Below are positions 1 through 9,281 of a DNA stretch of 64,000 nt, one piece after another. Positions within the stretch are counted from its first letter, which is position 1. Each line of letters starts with the position of its first letter. Source of the DNA: Bacillota bacterium (GTDB lineage: Bacteria; Bacillota; Clostridia; Christensenellales; Aristaeellaceae); contig JASGUQ010000038.1 in the NCBI GenBank assembly GCA_030057655.1, positions 35,675 through 99,674 on the forward strand. Reading direction: 5' to 3'. Made by a program: the position numbers and the translations under genes. The notes beneath the pieces are model-generated. The model was not told the DNA's origin. It did not search any database and worked only from the letters and a program-made list of their open reading frames with translations.

Positions 1-8
1 AAAAGCAG

Positions 9-479
9 ATGAATCAAATGCTGGGGCTTTTCCTCCCCCCAGGCGAGCAATACCTTGCCATGGTGTGGGCCGGCATTGAAGCGGGGTGGAAAGCTCTGGC
101 AAAAACAGCCGGTTTCAGTGAAGCATTGAAGCAGTGGCTTGGCAAAGACTTTGATCCGGAGGAAATTGCCGATGGCTCACTGGGCTCTTTCGGGAATGAC
201 TACGCGTATCTGGGCCTGACAGAGAAGCGTTTTGTGGTCGTTGCTGTAAAGAGTTTGAATGTGTCTGAAATGCACTTGGCTTTTGACATCCCGCATGACC
301 AAATAACAGCCGTGAAGATCACCAAAAGCCTTGTTCCCGGAAAACGCCACATCAAAATCTGGCTTGGTCAATATCCGATAAAATTCTCAATCACCAACAA
401 TTCCATTGGCTCTGACTTTAAGCATCAAAAAGAAAATCAGGCTGCCATCTTGCAGTTTGTAAATGGACTAAACAAATGA
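9..479 (+). CDS. hypothetical protein, small soluble
   Basis: A 156-residue protein without a signal peptide or membrane segment. The second half is rich in short alternating hydrophobic stretches (RFVVVAVKSL, HIKIWLGQYPIKFSI), which looks like a small beta-barrel of the bacterial PH-like type, but this is only a pattern impression. No ribosome binding site precedes the ATG at position 9 and the frame is open to the window edge, so the true start may lie to the left of the window. It ends about 90 bases before the MFS gene. Function unknown. Confidence 0.55.
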   Translation: MNQMLGLFLPPGEQYLAMVWAGIEAGWKALAKTAGFSEALKQWLGKDFDPEEIADGSLGSFGNDYAYLGLTEKRFVVVAVKSLNVSEMHLAFDIPHDQITAVKITKSLVPGKRHIKIWLGQYPIKFSITNNSIGSDFKHQKENQAAILQFVNGLNK

Positions 480-490
480 CCACATAAACA

Positions 491-519
491 TTCCAATGAC
501 CGATCATTTATGACATAAT
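491..519 (+). promoter_or_regulatory. possible promoter before MFS gene
   Basis: TTCCAA at 491-496 and CATAAT at 514-519 are separated by 17 bases, and TGA directly precedes the -10 (extended -10 pattern). The -35 is a poor match, so this is tentative. Confidence 0.3.
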
Positions 520-571
520 GGCCGAGTAAAACAGTCAAGAGGCTGTTAAAACAGGAAAAGAGCGTAGAAGC

Positions 572-1843
572 GTGCGTCAATTACTGCTAAAGCATCCCCT
601 GATCAAAACCCTGACCGAACTGAGAGGCAATACAAGGGCCTGCGTGGTCACAGAGCCGATGTGGGGCCTGTCGATGAACCTGTGCCTGCCTTACGCCTCG
701 GTTTTTATGCTGTCTTTTGGAATGTCTGACAGCCAGGTGGGCATCATCGCATCCATCTATATGTTTTCACAGACGATCTTCGCCTTTCTTTCAGGTGCCA
801 TCATTGACCGCTATGGAAGACGGTGGAGCACGGCGGTGTTTGATCTGCTGTCCTGGAGCCTGCCCTCCCTGATCTGGGCGTTCAGCCAGAGCTTTTGGTA
901 TTTCGCGGTCGCAGCCCTGTTTAACGGAATGATGAGGATCACAACGGTGTCCTGGAACTGCCTGCTGGTGGAGGACGCGCCCAAAGACAAAATTACCCAC
1001 ATTTATTCCTGGATCATCATCGCGGGCAACCTGTCCGCCCTCTTCGCCCCCATCTCCTCCATTCTTGTGTCCAGGCTGACCCTGATCCCGGCCATCCGCA
1101 TCCTGTACATCAACGCCTTTGTGATGATGACATTAAAGGTCATCGTTCTTTACCGCTTCACAACGGAAACCGGCATCGGCATGATCCGCCAGGAGGCAGT
1201 GAAAGGCATGACCTGGGGACAGATGCTTGGCGGGTACAAGGGTGCTGTCCAGCGCATCCTGAAATCTCCCGGCACCATCTTTTCCATTGTGGTCAGCGTT
1301 TTGGTGGAGGTCACGATGATGATCAACACGACCTTCTGGCAGATCATCGCGTCCCGCAGCATCGGGGTGTCAGACACGCTGCTGCCCATCTTTCCAATGA
1401 TCAAAAACGTCATGGCCATCATCCTGTTTTTTACGGTGCTGTCGCGCATCAAGCAGTCCAACCTGAAAACGCCTCTGTTCGGCGGATTTATCTGCGCGAT
1501 CATTTCAGCTGTTTTGCTGGTGAGCGTTCCGGGCGTCAGCGTGTTCGGGTACGCGCTGCTTGTTTTGTCCCTTTTGTTTGAGTCGCTGGGCTACGCCACC
1601 TTATCCACCTTGCGCGAGTCGCTGGTCGCTATCCATGTGAATCCTGAGGATCGTTCCCAGATCATGGCGCTGCTGCAAACCGTCGTCATGCTCGTCAGCG
1701 TGCCTTTTGGCTACATTGGGGGCGCGCTCAGCGACATCAACAGAAGCCTGCCCTTCATGCTGAACATCGGGCTGCTGATTCTGGGCATTGTGGCCACCAT
1801 GTATTATTTTGGCAATGAAAAGACACGCTTGAGCGGTGAATAG
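572..1843 (+). CDS. MFS transporter
   Basis: A 423-residue integral membrane protein with about 12 hydrophobic segments, typical of the major facilitator superfamily. The loop after the second/third helix contains GAIIDRYGRRWS, the signature G-x-x-x-D-R-x-G-R-R of MFS proteins (around residue 77). It should move a small solute across the cytoplasmic membrane using the ion gradient; the substrate cannot be read from sequence. The start is taken as GTG at 572, since the hydrophilic N-terminus begins there. It stands alone: an inverted repeat and an AT-rich spacer separate it from the next gene. Confidence 0.85.
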   Translation: MRQLLLKHPLIKTLTELRGNTRACVVTEPMWGLSMNLCLPYASVFMLSFGMSDSQVGIIASIYMFSQTIFAFLSGAIIDRYGRRWSTAVFDLLSWSLPSLIWAFSQSFWYFAVAALFNGMMRITTVSWNCLLVEDAPKDKITHIYSWIIIAGNLSALFAPISSILVSRLTLIPAIRILYINAFVMMTLKVIVLYRFTTETGIGMIRQEAVKGMTWGQMLGGYKGAVQRILKSPGTIFSIVVSVLVEVTMMINTTFWQIIASRSIGVSDTLLPIFPMIKNVMAIILFFTVLSRIKQSNLKTPLFGGFICAIISAVLLVSVPGVSVFGYALLVLSLLFESLGYATLSTLRESLVAIHVNPEDRSQIMALLQTVVMLVSVPFGYIGGALSDINRSLPFMLNIGLLILGIVATMYYFGNEKTRLSGE

Positions 1844-1862
1844 AACAGCGTTGTGTTATATT

Positions 1863-1892
1863 GCTGAATTATCTGACAATTGATAATTCTGC
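1863..1892. repeat. inverted repeat between MFS gene and next CDS
   Basis: GAATTATC (1866-1873) and GATAATTC (1882-1889) are perfect complements with an 8-base loop, and GC/GC pairs outside a T-T mismatch extend the stem to 1863-1892. No T-tract follows, so it is either a weak terminator or a protein-binding site in front of the gene at 1971. Confidence 0.4.
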
Positions 1893-1970
1893 TGAAATGT
1901 TGTAGTTTGGTTGTAGAGCGAATTGATGGATAGGATATTTTGAAAATTTTGAAAGGTAAAGGATTTGCAC

Positions 1971-2858
1971 ATGAGTTATGGCACAGAACGTTTTTTTAAA
2001 GAGTTAGCCAAAGCAACGGAAGGGGAAAACCTGAATGACCAGGAAGCAATGCAAGAGCGTATGGACAAATTTACGAAAGAATACTTTGAAACCATGGACA
2101 AGAAAGATCGCCCCTTAGATGCTTTCGACTACCTGGAAATGGCGGAAGACGCAGCAAACGGGAAAGAGGCCATTCGCTACGCAAAGAAAGCCCTGGAATT
2201 GGATTCCTATCTTTTGGATGCGGAATTGATTATTGCGGAGGAGAAATCTTACAGCGCCGAGGAATTCGAGAAACAGTTAAAAGCAATCATTAAAAAAGGC
2301 GAGACGCAGCTCCTTGAACAGGGCATCAGCAAGGAAGAAAACGAAGGAGATTTTTACGGCCTGCATGAAACCAGACCGTATATGCGTATGCGCAAGGAAT
2401 ATGCGGATTTATTGATAAGTCAAGGGAAGTTCCGCCTTTCCATCTCGGAAATCGAGGATATAATTCGCCTCAACGAGAGCGATAATTTGGGAATGCGCTA
2501 TATGTTGATGGCTCTGTATTCTTTTTTTGAAGACGAAGAAAAGGCGCTGGCTCTGTACAAAAAATATGAAGAAGATTCCGCGTTTATGCTGCTTCCTTTG
2601 ATTGCTCTTTATTACAAAAAAGAAGATGATAAACAAATGAGGATGTACATCCGCAAATTGAAGAGATCGAATCCGGATGTGCTCAAAGCATTGAAACTGT
2701 TCATGGATGAGGATGGAAGAGAAGAAATAGAAGATATAGCCTATTCAACAACCTATCGCCCGGCCTCGATGGAAGAGGTGGTCTTAGCATTAACACAGTC
2801 AGCGTTTTTATATGTGCCCATGAACGATTTTATGGATAAATTGTATCGTGAATTTTAG
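1971..2858 (+). CDS. TPR/ST7-like helical repeat protein
   Basis: A 295-residue soluble, very acidic and lysine-rich all-helical protein. Pairs of helices such as EAIRYAKKALELDSYLLDAE (about 60-80) and a later SISEIEDIIRLNESDNLGMR segment have tetratricopeptide-like spacing, and the overall form resembles bacterial members of the ST7/TPR family. It probably acts as a protein-interaction scaffold. ATG at 1971 is chosen because AAAGGA lies 7 bases upstream; a TTG at 1965 is also possible. The reading frame is visibly richer in A and T (many aaa/gaa/att codons) than its neighbours, which may indicate separate ancestry. It is monocistronic, ending just before the tRNA-Pro terminator region. Confidence 0.65.
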   Translation: MSYGTERFFKELAKATEGENLNDQEAMQERMDKFTKEYFETMDKKDRPLDAFDYLEMAEDAANGKEAIRYAKKALELDSYLLDAELIIAEEKSYSAEEFEKQLKAIIKKGETQLLEQGISKEENEGDFYGLHETRPYMRMRKEYADLLISQGKFRLSISEIEDIIRLNESDNLGMRYMLMALYSFFEDEEKALALYKKYEEDSAFMLLPLIALYYKKEDDKQMRMYIRKLKRSNPDVLKALKLFMDEDGREEIEDIAYSTTYRPASMEEVVLALTQSAFLYVPMNDFMDKLYREF

Positions 2859-2897
2859 TAAATTACCGATTCAATAAAAAAAGCTTGAAATATAATG

Positions 2898-2930
2898 AAA
2901 AAGGAAAGCAGTCAAATACAACTGCTTTCC
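2898..2930 (-). terminator. intrinsic terminator of tRNA-Pro
   Basis: A perfect 10-bp stem (2903-2912 with 2921-2930, loop caaataca) lies directly downstream of the tRNA on the minus strand and is followed by five T (plus-strand A at 2898-2902). It also sits 44 bases after the stop of the plus-strand gene. Confidence 0.85.
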
Positions 2931-2932
2931 GA

Positions 2933-3009
2933 TGGTCTGGGTGAGAGGATTTGAACCTCCGGCCTCTTGAACCCCATTCAAGCACGCTACCAAACTGCGC
3001 TACACCCAG
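2933..3009 (-). tRNA. tRNA-Pro (GGG)
   Basis: A 77-base cloverleaf with encoded CCA. The acceptor stem CTGGGTG pairs with CACCCAG; the anticodon stem CTTGA/TCAAG closes the loop ATGGGGT, giving anticodon GGG (proline CCC/CCU). The T-arm carries GGTTCAAATCC. It has its own promoter (3028-3056) and terminator (2898-2930), so it is an independent unit. Confidence 0.95.
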
Positions 3010-3027
3010 TCATAAGGCACGAGTGGT

Positions 3028-3056
3028 ATAGTATCAAACCGAGCAAATGCTGTCAA
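3028..3056 (-). promoter_or_regulatory. promoter of tRNA-Pro
   Basis: On the minus strand a perfect TTGACA (plus 3051-3056) is followed after 17 bases by TACTAT (plus 3028-3033), with the tRNA 5' end about 19 bases downstream of the -10. Confidence 0.75.
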
Positions 3057-3087
3057 GCACTTTTTCATGTTTACAGGAGTTTCCCGG

Positions 3088-3119
3088 AAAAACCTGGCAT
3101 GGTTAAAAACCATGCCAGG
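3088..3119 (-). terminator. intrinsic terminator
   Basis: A perfect 12-bp stem (3093-3104 with 3108-3119) with an AAA loop, followed on the minus strand by TTTTT (plus 3088-3092). It lies 7 bases after the stop of the acyltransferase-like gene and ends that transcription unit. Confidence 0.9.
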
Positions 3120-3126
3120 GTGATCA

Positions 3127-4251
3127 TCAGAGCGTATACTCGTACACGCGATAACGGCGGTACAGTTTGCCGCCGGCGATCTGCGTGTTGTTGACGGAGA
3201 CCACGTGGGTCTCATCTACCGGAGAACCCTCAATGCGGGTGATGCCAAGTTTTTTCACGCCTTTGAAGGCCTCTGCCAGCAGCACGGTGTTGACTGCCAT
3301 GTTTTGATAGTCCGGCACAACATACTGAAGCGGGCAGCGGGCAGACTTGGTTGAGGCAAGGCGCAATTGACGCTTCAGCCAGTTCCAGGGGGTGCGGCGG
3401 CCGTCGGTTCCGATGACAGAGGGGGTGGAATTCAGAAAACCGACCACCATGCCGATGGGGCGGCTGCCGGCGTAAGCCATGACGGCGATCTCATTGCGCA
3501 GCCAGGGTTTGATGCGCTTAAACATCTGGAGGATGTCCTCCGTTGTGGGCAGATAGCTGCTCGGCTCCTCCGGCGTGGCTTCGCTGATGATAATGGACAT
3601 GTCCTGGGCGACGCGGACCAGGTTGCTTCTTGCGAAATCCACGTGCCTGATCGTAAAGCCGAAACGCTCCCTGATCCTGTCGACCATGGGCAGGATGCGC
3701 TGGATCTGGATATTGTCTGTTTGAATGTCATAAGCCAGGTAATCACGCCATTTGGCGAAACCGTACTGCTCCAGAATCTGAGGGATGGCCGGGGTGTTGT
3801 ACGCATTCTGCAGGACAGGCGGGCCGTCAAACCCGTCAACCAGGACGCCTGTGTTGAGGAGGTCATACCTGGGCGGTATGGGGCCCAAAACGCGGACAGC
3901 GCCATGCTCCTTCAAAAAACGCATCGCGGCGTCCAGGACAGAGGAGGCATACTCATAATTGTCATAGGACTCAAACAGGCTGATGTAGCCGCAAGTTTCT
4001 TTCATCCTGGCGGAAAGGCGCAGGTCAATGCCCGCCAGAACACGGGCAACCGGCTTTTCATCGTCATAGGCCAGGAAAAACCGCTGGATTCCTGCCTTGA
4101 AAAAATCATTCTCTTTCCCGATGAGGGACTTGAGCAGGTCATGGCGCGCGGGCGGCGCCCAGTTTTGGTCATCCTTGTAAATATCAAAGGGGAGCTGGAT
4201 AAAAGGACGCAGCTCGTTTCTTTTGGGTTTCACGATCTCCACATGGATCAT
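3127..4251 (-). CDS. GNAT-like acyltransferase, conserved hypothetical
   Basis: A 374-residue cytosolic protein. The N-terminal half (RPFIQLPFDIYKDDQNW, then FFLAYDDEKPVARVLAGID and GYISLFESYDN) has the look of the GNAT-fold family of large conserved proteins sometimes annotated as GNAT N-acetyltransferases or YghO-like; a second GNAT-like half follows around residue 270 (VMAYAGSRPIGMVVGFL). The substrate is unknown. ATG at 4251 is chosen over an upstream in-frame ATG because GGAGG lies 9 bases before it. It is driven from its own promoter (4283-4311) just after engB and ends at a strong terminator, so it is a single-gene unit. Confidence 0.65.
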   Translation of the reverse strand: MIHVEIVKPKRNELRPFIQLPFDIYKDDQNWAPPARHDLLKSLIGKENDFFKAGIQRFFLAYDDEKPVARVLAGIDLRLSARMKETCGYISLFESYDNYEYASSVLDAAMRFLKEHGAVRVLGPIPPRYDLLNTGVLVDGFDGPPVLQNAYNTPAIPQILEQYGFAKWRDYLAYDIQTDNIQIQRILPMVDRIRERFGFTIRHVDFARSNLVRVAQDMSIIISEATPEEPSSYLPTTEDILQMFKRIKPWLRNEIAVMAYAGSRPIGMVVGFLNSTPSVIGTDGRRTPWNWLKRQLRLASTKSARCPLQYVVPDYQNMAVNTVLLAEAFKGVKKLGITRIEGSPVDETHVVSVNNTQIAGGKLYRRYRVYEYTL

Positions 4252-4282
4252 ATCAGCTATCCTCCGTCTGTTTCTATTATAA

Positions 4283-4311
4283 AGTATAGCATTCACTGAG
4301 GAGATTGGCAA
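4283..4311 (-). promoter_or_regulatory. promoter of acyltransferase-like gene
   Basis: TTGCCA (plus 4306-4311), 17-base spacer, TATACT (plus 4283-4288), with TGC before the -10 (extended -10). It begins right after the engB stop and lies about 32 bases before the start codon. Confidence 0.75.
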
Positions 4312-4325
4312 TCAAGCGCCGCACG

Positions 4326-4916
4326 TCAGTCCTTTTCAGACAGCGCCTCAGCGATCCTGATCAAAAGTTTATCCCTGCCCTCCGAGGTCTGGGAGGAATA
4401 GGGAATGATCTCCCAGGGCTGAACCGCGAGATCGCGCGCGAGAACCGGAAGCATGCTGCCCCTTTGCGCGCGGGACAGCTTGTCCGCCTTGGTGGCGCAA
4501 ACCACAAAGGGCAGCCCGCTACCGTAAAGAAAGGCGTTCATCTGCCTGTCCCCAGCGCTGGGCGCGTGGCGGATGTCCACCAGGTGCAGGGTGGTCCTGA
4601 GGGTCTCCGACTTTGCGAAATACTCCTCCATCATCCGCCCCCAGCTGAGCTGTTCCTTCTTTGAAACCTTGGCATAGCCATAGCCCGGCAGATCGATCAA
4701 GTGAAACTGGTTGTTGATCAAAAACACATTGATCAGCCTGGTTTTCCCGGGGGTGGAGCTGGTTTTGGCCAGGTTTTTAACCCTGCACAGGCTGTTGATC
4801 ATGCTGCTTTTGCCAACATTGCTGCGGCCGGCCACCGCGATCTGGGGCAGCCCGCGTCCGGGAAAATCCCCATAGCGGGGCAGGCTGGTGACAAAGACTG
4901 CCGACTTAATTTCCAT
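4326..4916 (-). CDS. engB: ribosome-biogenesis GTP-binding protein EngB/YsxC
   Basis: A 196-residue TRAFAC-class GTPase needed for assembly of the large ribosomal subunit in bacteria that have it. All G motifs are visible: G1 GRSNVGKSS (about residues 31-39), the conserved threonine of G2 in the TPGKT stretch, G3 DLPGYG, G4 TKAD, and a G5-like SSQTSEG near residue 174. Length is normal for the family. Its start overlaps the end of lon by 11 bases, the widespread lon-ysxC arrangement, so translation is probably coupled to lon. Confidence 0.95.
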   Translation of the reverse strand: MEIKSAVFVTSLPRYGDFPGRGLPQIAVAGRSNVGKSSMINSLCRVKNLAKTSSTPGKTRLINVFLINNQFHLIDLPGYGYAKVSKKEQLSWGRMMEEYFAKSETLRTTLHLVDIRHAPSAGDRQMNAFLYGSGLPFVVCATKADKLSRAQRGSMLPVLARDLAVQPWEIIPYSSQTSEGRDKLLIRIAEALSEKD

Positions 4917-7263
4917 CGTTCTTCAAAAGCGCCAGGTCAATGACCTCGTCCGCGCTGGAAACATAATGGATGTCAAAGGCTTCCCTGATATAGTCCGGCA
5001 GTTCCAGCACATCCTTGCGGTTTTCCTGCGGCAAAGCCAGCGCCTTGATCTTGGCGCGATAGGCCGCCAGCAGTTTCTCCTTTACGCCGCCAATGGGCAG
5101 CACGCGGCCGCCCAGGGTGATCTCCCCTGTCATGGCCAAATCCTGGCGCACCTTTCTTCCCGAAAGGGCGGACACCATGGCTGTTGTCATGGTAATGCCG
5201 GCGGAAGGCCCGTCCTTTGGCACGGCGCCCTCCGGCACATGGATGTGGATGTCATATTTTGTGTGGAAGTCTTCAGGCAGGTTGTAGCGCCCGCTCTGTG
5301 CGCGAACCCAGGACAGCGCCGCCTGGCCGCTTTCCTTCATCACCTCGCCCAGGGAACCTGTAAGCGACAGTTTGCCGCTTCCCGGCATGACGGCGCACTC
5401 CACCTTGAGCAGTTCTCCCCCGACCTCTGTGTAGGCAAGGCCGATGACCACGCCCACCAAAGGGTCCTTGTCAGGCCGTTCTCTGAGGAAGCGCGGAGCG
5501 CCCAGGTATTTCTCCACCATGTCCGGTTTAACGGTCACAATTTCTTTGCCGGTGTCCAGCATTTCCACCGCAGCCTTCCTGATGACCTTGGCGATGACCC
5601 GGGTCAGGCTGCGCACGCCGGCTTCGCGGGTGTAGCCCTCGATCACCTGTTTGATCACAGTTGCGCTCATTTTAACACTCTTGGGCGGCAGGCCGTTTTC
5701 CTCGATCTGGCGGCGCAAAAGGTGCTTTTGCGCGATGTGCAGTTTTTCTTCTTCGGTGTAACTTGACACCTCAATGACTTCCATCCTGTCCAGCAGCGCG
5801 GGCGGAATGCTGTCCCTGGTGTTGGCCGTTGTGATGAATAAAACACGGGACAGGTCAAAGGCCACATCCAGGTAATGATCCCGGAAAGAGGCGTTTTGTT
5901 CGGAATCAAGCACCTCAAGCATGGCGCTTGCCGGGTCGCCCCGGTAGTCGCTTGACATTTTGTCGATCTCATCAAACAGGAAGACCGGGTTCATGGTTCC
6001 TGCCCGCTTGATGCCGGAAATGATGTGCCCCGGGATCGCGCCGATGTAGGTCCTGCGGTGGCCGTAGATCTCGGCCTCATCCCGCACCCCGCCAAGGGAG
6101 AGCTTGACAAACTCGCGGTTCATGGCGCGCGCGATGGCCTTTACAATGGAGGTTTTACCGACGCCCGGAGGGCCGACAAAGCACAGGATAGGTCCTTTGG
6201 GCACCACCTGCTCGCCTTCCTTGCGGCGCATGGACAGGATCGCCAGGTATTCAATGATCCGCTCCTTGACCTTGTCCATGCCAAAATGGTCCTCATCCAG
6301 AATCTTTCTGGCCCGGGTCAAAGACAATTGATCCTCGCTGTATATGCCCCAGGGCAGTTCGGCCAGCCAGTCCAGGTAGTTCTCCGTGACCGTGGATTCC
6401 GGGCTGCCTGCCATCATGCGGGACAGCTTGTCCAGCTCCTTGTCGGCTTTCTCGCGGGCTTCTTCATTGAGCGGGATGGCGCTGAGTTTCTTGCGCATCT
6501 CCTCCACATCGTCATCTTCGCCCTCGCCCAGCTCATCCTGGATGGCTTTGATCTGCTCCCGCAAGTAATACTCTTTCTGGGCTTTATCAACCTGCATGCG
6601 GATGCGCAGCTGAACAATGCGGTCAATGTTCGCGTTTCTGACCTCCCGGGTCAAAATCACGCACAGTTTTTCAAGGCGCAGTTTGACAGAAGTTTCCGCA
6701 AGCAGGTCATTGCGTTCCTCCTGGCTGGTGGGCAGGTTGGAAGCGATCACATCCACCAGCTCATCCGGATCAGTGATGCGTTTGATCGACCGGGTCAAAT
6801 CCTCGCTCACGCGGTTGCCGGCTTCGGCGTAATTGTTGAGCGCGTCCTTGGCAAGCCGGATGAGGGCCAGGATCTCTTCCTGATCCTCGGGCAAAACCTT
6901 TGGGACGATGGGCTTTATCTTCGCGATCCAGCTTTCCTCATCCGGCTTAATGCCCTTGAGGAGCGCCCGGCTTTCTCCCTCAATCAAAACACGCAGACCA
7001 ACGCCAGAATGGTGAAGAACCTGAGAAATGGTGGCGATGGTTCCTGCCTCATACAGGTCTTCCATGGCCGGTTCTTCTTTTTCCTCACTTTTTTGCATCA
7101 CAAGGAAGATGCGCTGGTCGTCCTCCATGGCCGCGTAAATGGATGCGATTGATTTTTCCCTGGCGACATCCACATGCATAACGGTGTGCGGAAAGATCTG
7201 CGTTCCCCGAAGGGGCAGAAAAGGCATCAGTTTTGTGACTTCGGGCGTTGGTTTTTCAGGCAT
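4906..7263 (-). CDS. lon: ATP-dependent protease La (Lon)
   Basis: A 785-residue Lon protease that unfolds and degrades damaged and regulatory proteins in the cytosol. Order: N-terminal LON substrate domain (about 10-200), helical region, AAA+ module with Walker A GPPGVGKT near residue 366 and Walker B FLFDEIDK, then the peptidase domain with catalytic Ser in KDGPSAG near 688 and Lys in GGVKEKLL near 730. The ATG follows AAGGAGAG by 4 bases. It lies 97 bases after clpX within the tig-clpP-clpX-lon-engB run. The spacer holds a long-range inverted repeat (7282-7350) that may shape expression. Confidence 0.97.
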   Translation of the reverse strand: MPEKPTPEVTKLMPFLPLRGTQIFPHTVMHVDVAREKSIASIYAAMEDDQRIFLVMQKSEEKEEPAMEDLYEAGTIATISQVLHHSGVGLRVLIEGESRALLKGIKPDEESWIAKIKPIVPKVLPEDQEEILALIRLAKDALNNYAEAGNRVSEDLTRSIKRITDPDELVDVIASNLPTSQEERNDLLAETSVKLRLEKLCVILTREVRNANIDRIVQLRIRMQVDKAQKEYYLREQIKAIQDELGEGEDDDVEEMRKKLSAIPLNEEAREKADKELDKLSRMMAGSPESTVTENYLDWLAELPWGIYSEDQLSLTRARKILDEDHFGMDKVKERIIEYLAILSMRRKEGEQVVPKGPILCFVGPPGVGKTSIVKAIARAMNREFVKLSLGGVRDEAEIYGHRRTYIGAIPGHIISGIKRAGTMNPVFLFDEIDKMSSDYRGDPASAMLEVLDSEQNASFRDHYLDVAFDLSRVLFITTANTRDSIPPALLDRMEVIEVSSYTEEEKLHIAQKHLLRRQIEENGLPPKSVKMSATVIKQVIEGYTREAGVRSLTRVIAKVIRKAAVEMLDTGKEIVTVKPDMVEKYLGAPRFLRERPDKDPLVGVVIGLAYTEVGGELLKVECAVMPGSGKLSLTGSLGEVMKESGQAALSWVRAQSGRYNLPEDFHTKYDIHIHVPEGAVPKDGPSAGITMTTAMVSALSGRKVRQDLAMTGEITLGGRVLPIGGVKEKLLAAYRAKIKALALPQENRKDVLELPDYIREAFDIHYVSSADEVIDLALLKNDGN

Positions 7264-7281
7264 AATCTCTCCTTATAAAAA

Positions 7282-7350
7282 CTCTTTCCGGGATGAAGAC
7301 ACGGGAAAACCGCTTCACGCGATGATTCCCAGGCATCAATTCGGAAAGAG
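7282..7350. repeat. inverted repeat in clpX-lon spacer
   Basis: CTCTTTCCG (7282-7290) and CGGAAAGAG (7342-7350) are exact 9-base complements enclosing 51 bases that contain a further GAAG/CTTC pairing. Without a T-tract it is not a standard terminator; it could be a leader fold for lon or an mRNA processing site. Confidence 0.4.
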
Positions 7351-7360
7351 CAATCGCGCT

Positions 7361-8668
7361 TTATGACGCGTCGTTGGTCAGATCTTTGTTTTTTGTCGCT
7401 TTGTTCCTGGCTGCTGACAAAGTTCTGGGGTCCTTGCTGATCAGCGGCTTGGTCCCTTTTTGTACCGTGTCCTTTGTGACTGTGACAGAAAGGATATCCT
7501 TGCTGTCGGGGAGATCAAACATGGTGTCCATCAGCACGCCTTCCAGGATGGAACGAAGTCCGCGGGCGCCTGTCTTGCGCTCCACAGCCTGACGCGCGAT
7601 GGCTTTCAGCGCGCCCTCCTCAAAATGCAGTTCCGCGCCATCCAGCTCAAACAGGTACTGATACTGCTTGACCAGGGCGTTTTTGGGCTCGGTCAGGATG
7701 CGGATCAAAGCGTCCTCATCCAGGGTGTCCAGGGGGAGCATCACAGGGATCCTGCCAACAATCTCCGGGATCAGGCCAAACTTGACCAGATCTTCCGCAC
7801 GCATCTGCTTGAGCAGCTTGCCGATGCGCTCCTCCTCCTTCTCCTGTACCTCGTTGCCAAAACCGACAACGCGCTTGCCGGTGCGGTTGGCGATGATCTG
7901 CTCCAAGCCGTCAAAAGCGCCGCCCAGGATAAAGAGGATGTTGGTGGTGTCAATCGGGATGGTCTCCTGCTGGGGGTGCTTGCGCCCGCCCTGCGGCGGT
8001 ACGTTGGCAATGGTGCCCTCCAGGATTTTCAAAAGCGCCTGCTGTACGCCTTCGCCTGAAACATCGCGCGTAATGGAGACATTTTCGCTCTTGCGGGCGA
8101 TCTTATCCACCTCGTCCAGGTAGATGATGCCTTCTTGAGCGGCCCTGATATCCCCGCCGGCAGCCTGGATCAGCCGCAGGAGGATGTTTTCCACGTCCTC
8201 GCCCACATACCCCGCCTCCGTTAAAGAGGTGGCGTCCGCGATGGCGAAAGGCACATTCAGGATTTTTGCCAGGGTCTGCGCAAGATAGGTCTTGCCCGTG
8301 CCGGTTTGACCGACCAGAAGCACATTGGATTTTTGCAGCTCAACAGGCGCCTTTTTGCCTGAGTTGGAACGAATGCGTTTATAATGATTGTAAACTGCCA
8401 CGCACAGCGCGCGTTTCACGTCTTCCTGGCCGATCACATACTCGTCCAGGGTCTTCTTGATCTCAGAGGGAGTCATCAAGGTTGGTTCATCAAGGCTTAA
8501 GTCCAGCCTTTTGAACTCGCTCTCCTCAATCACTTCCCCGCAAAGAGAAACACATTTGTCGCAGATAAACGCGTTGGGCCCCGCGATTAACTGGTTGACC
8601 TCTTTTTGCGTCTTCCCGCAAAAACTGCAGCGCGGCGTCCTGTTCCTGTCGCCTGTATCTTTAGGCAT
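7361..8668 (-). CDS. clpX: ATP-dependent Clp protease ATP-binding subunit ClpX
   Basis: A 435-residue AAA+ unfoldase that feeds substrates to ClpP. The N-terminal zinc-binding domain has Cys14, Cys17, Cys36 and Cys39; the AAA+ module has Walker A GQTGTGKT, Walker [10 protein letters not shown], the pore-loop region and sensor 2. ATG at 8668 is preferred over an upstream in-frame ATG because CGGAGGG lies just before it and the protein then aligns with the zinc domain at the family position. The start overlaps the end of clpP by 8 bases (ATGCCTAA), implying translational coupling. Confidence 0.97.
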   Translation of the reverse strand: MPKDTGDRNRTPRCSFCGKTQKEVNQLIAGPNAFICDKCVSLCGEVIEESEFKRLDLSLDEPTLMTPSEIKKTLDEYVIGQEDVKRALCVAVYNHYKRIRSNSGKKAPVELQKSNVLLVGQTGTGKTYLAQTLAKILNVPFAIADATSLTEAGYVGEDVENILLRLIQAAGGDIRAAQEGIIYLDEVDKIARKSENVSITRDVSGEGVQQALLKILEGTIANVPPQGGRKHPQQETIPIDTTNILFILGGAFDGLEQIIANRTGKRVVGFGNEVQEKEEERIGKLLKQMRAEDLVKFGLIPEIVGRIPVMLPLDTLDEDALIRILTEPKNALVKQYQYLFELDGAELHFEEGALKAIARQAVERKTGARGLRSILEGVLMDTMFDLPDSKDILSVTVTKDTVQKGTKPLISKDPRTLSAARNKATKNKDLTNDAS

Positions 8669-9269
8669 TGCCGCCCTCCGTGTTTCGAGGCTTGAATATT
8701 TCGTCAATGATGCCGTAATTCTTGGCATCCTCAGCCGACATGAAGTAGTCGCGCTCCACATCATTCGCGATTTTCTCAAGCGGCTGGCCGGTCATCTCCG
8801 CCATCATGCGGTTCATCTTGTTTTTGGTTTTGAGCAGCCACTCTGCGCGGATGGTGACGTCGGTCGCCTGGCCTTCAGCGCCGCCGGAAGGCTGGTGGAT
8901 CATGATCTCGCTGTTGGGCAGCGCCATGCGCTTGCCTTTTTCACCGGCCATGAGCAGGAAAGCGCCCATGCTGGCAGCCATGCCGATACAAACTGTGCGG
9001 ACAGGCGCCTTGATGTACTGCATGGTGTCGTAAATGGCCATGCCTGCTGTGACAGAACCGCCGGGGCTGTTGATGTACAGGTTGATCTCGGCGTTGGGGT
9101 TGTCCATGTCCAGGAACAGCAGCTGCGCGACGATTGCGTTCGCCATGGCGTCATGCACCGGACCGGACAGGAAAATGATGCGGTCTTTTAATAAGCGTGA
9201 ATAAATATCGTAGGAACGCTCAGCGTTGCCGGAGCGCTCAATGACATAAGGGATCAGGTATTCAGCCAT
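8661..9269 (-). CDS. clpP: ATP-dependent Clp protease proteolytic subunit ClpP
   Basis: A 202-residue serine peptidase forming the barrel of the Clp protease. The catalytic triad is visible with standard spacing: Ser100 in GMAASMG, His125 in MIHQP and Asp174 in VERD. Length is typical. It lies 12 bases after tig and overlaps clpX, giving the common tig-clpP-clpX order. No CtsR heptad repeat was found upstream; the block is probably transcribed from the tig promoter at 10770-10798. Confidence 0.97.
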   Translation of the reverse strand: MAEYLIPYVIERSGNAERSYDIYSRLLKDRIIFLSGPVHDAMANAIVAQLLFLDMDNPNAEINLYINSPGGSVTAGMAIYDTMQYIKAPVRTVCIGMAASMGAFLLMAGEKGKRMALPNSEIMIHQPSGGAEGQATDVTIRAEWLLKTKNKMNRMMAEMTGQPLEKIANDVERDYFMSAEDAKNYGIIDEIFKPRNTEGGNA

Positions 9270-9281
9270 ATTTCCTCCGTT

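Noticed and set aside
3367..4299. 310-codon plus-strand frame opposite the acyltransferase-like gene
   Set aside because: No ribosome binding site or recognisable domain, antisense to a gene with promoter and terminator.
6025..7152. 375-codon plus-strand frame within lon
   Set aside because: Shadow of the lon coding sequence; all Lon motifs are on the minus strand.
8409..8424. GTTTCACGT half-site resembling parS
   Set aside because: Only half of the TGTTTCACGTGAAACA palindrome matches and it is inside clpX; no full parS-like site was found in the window.
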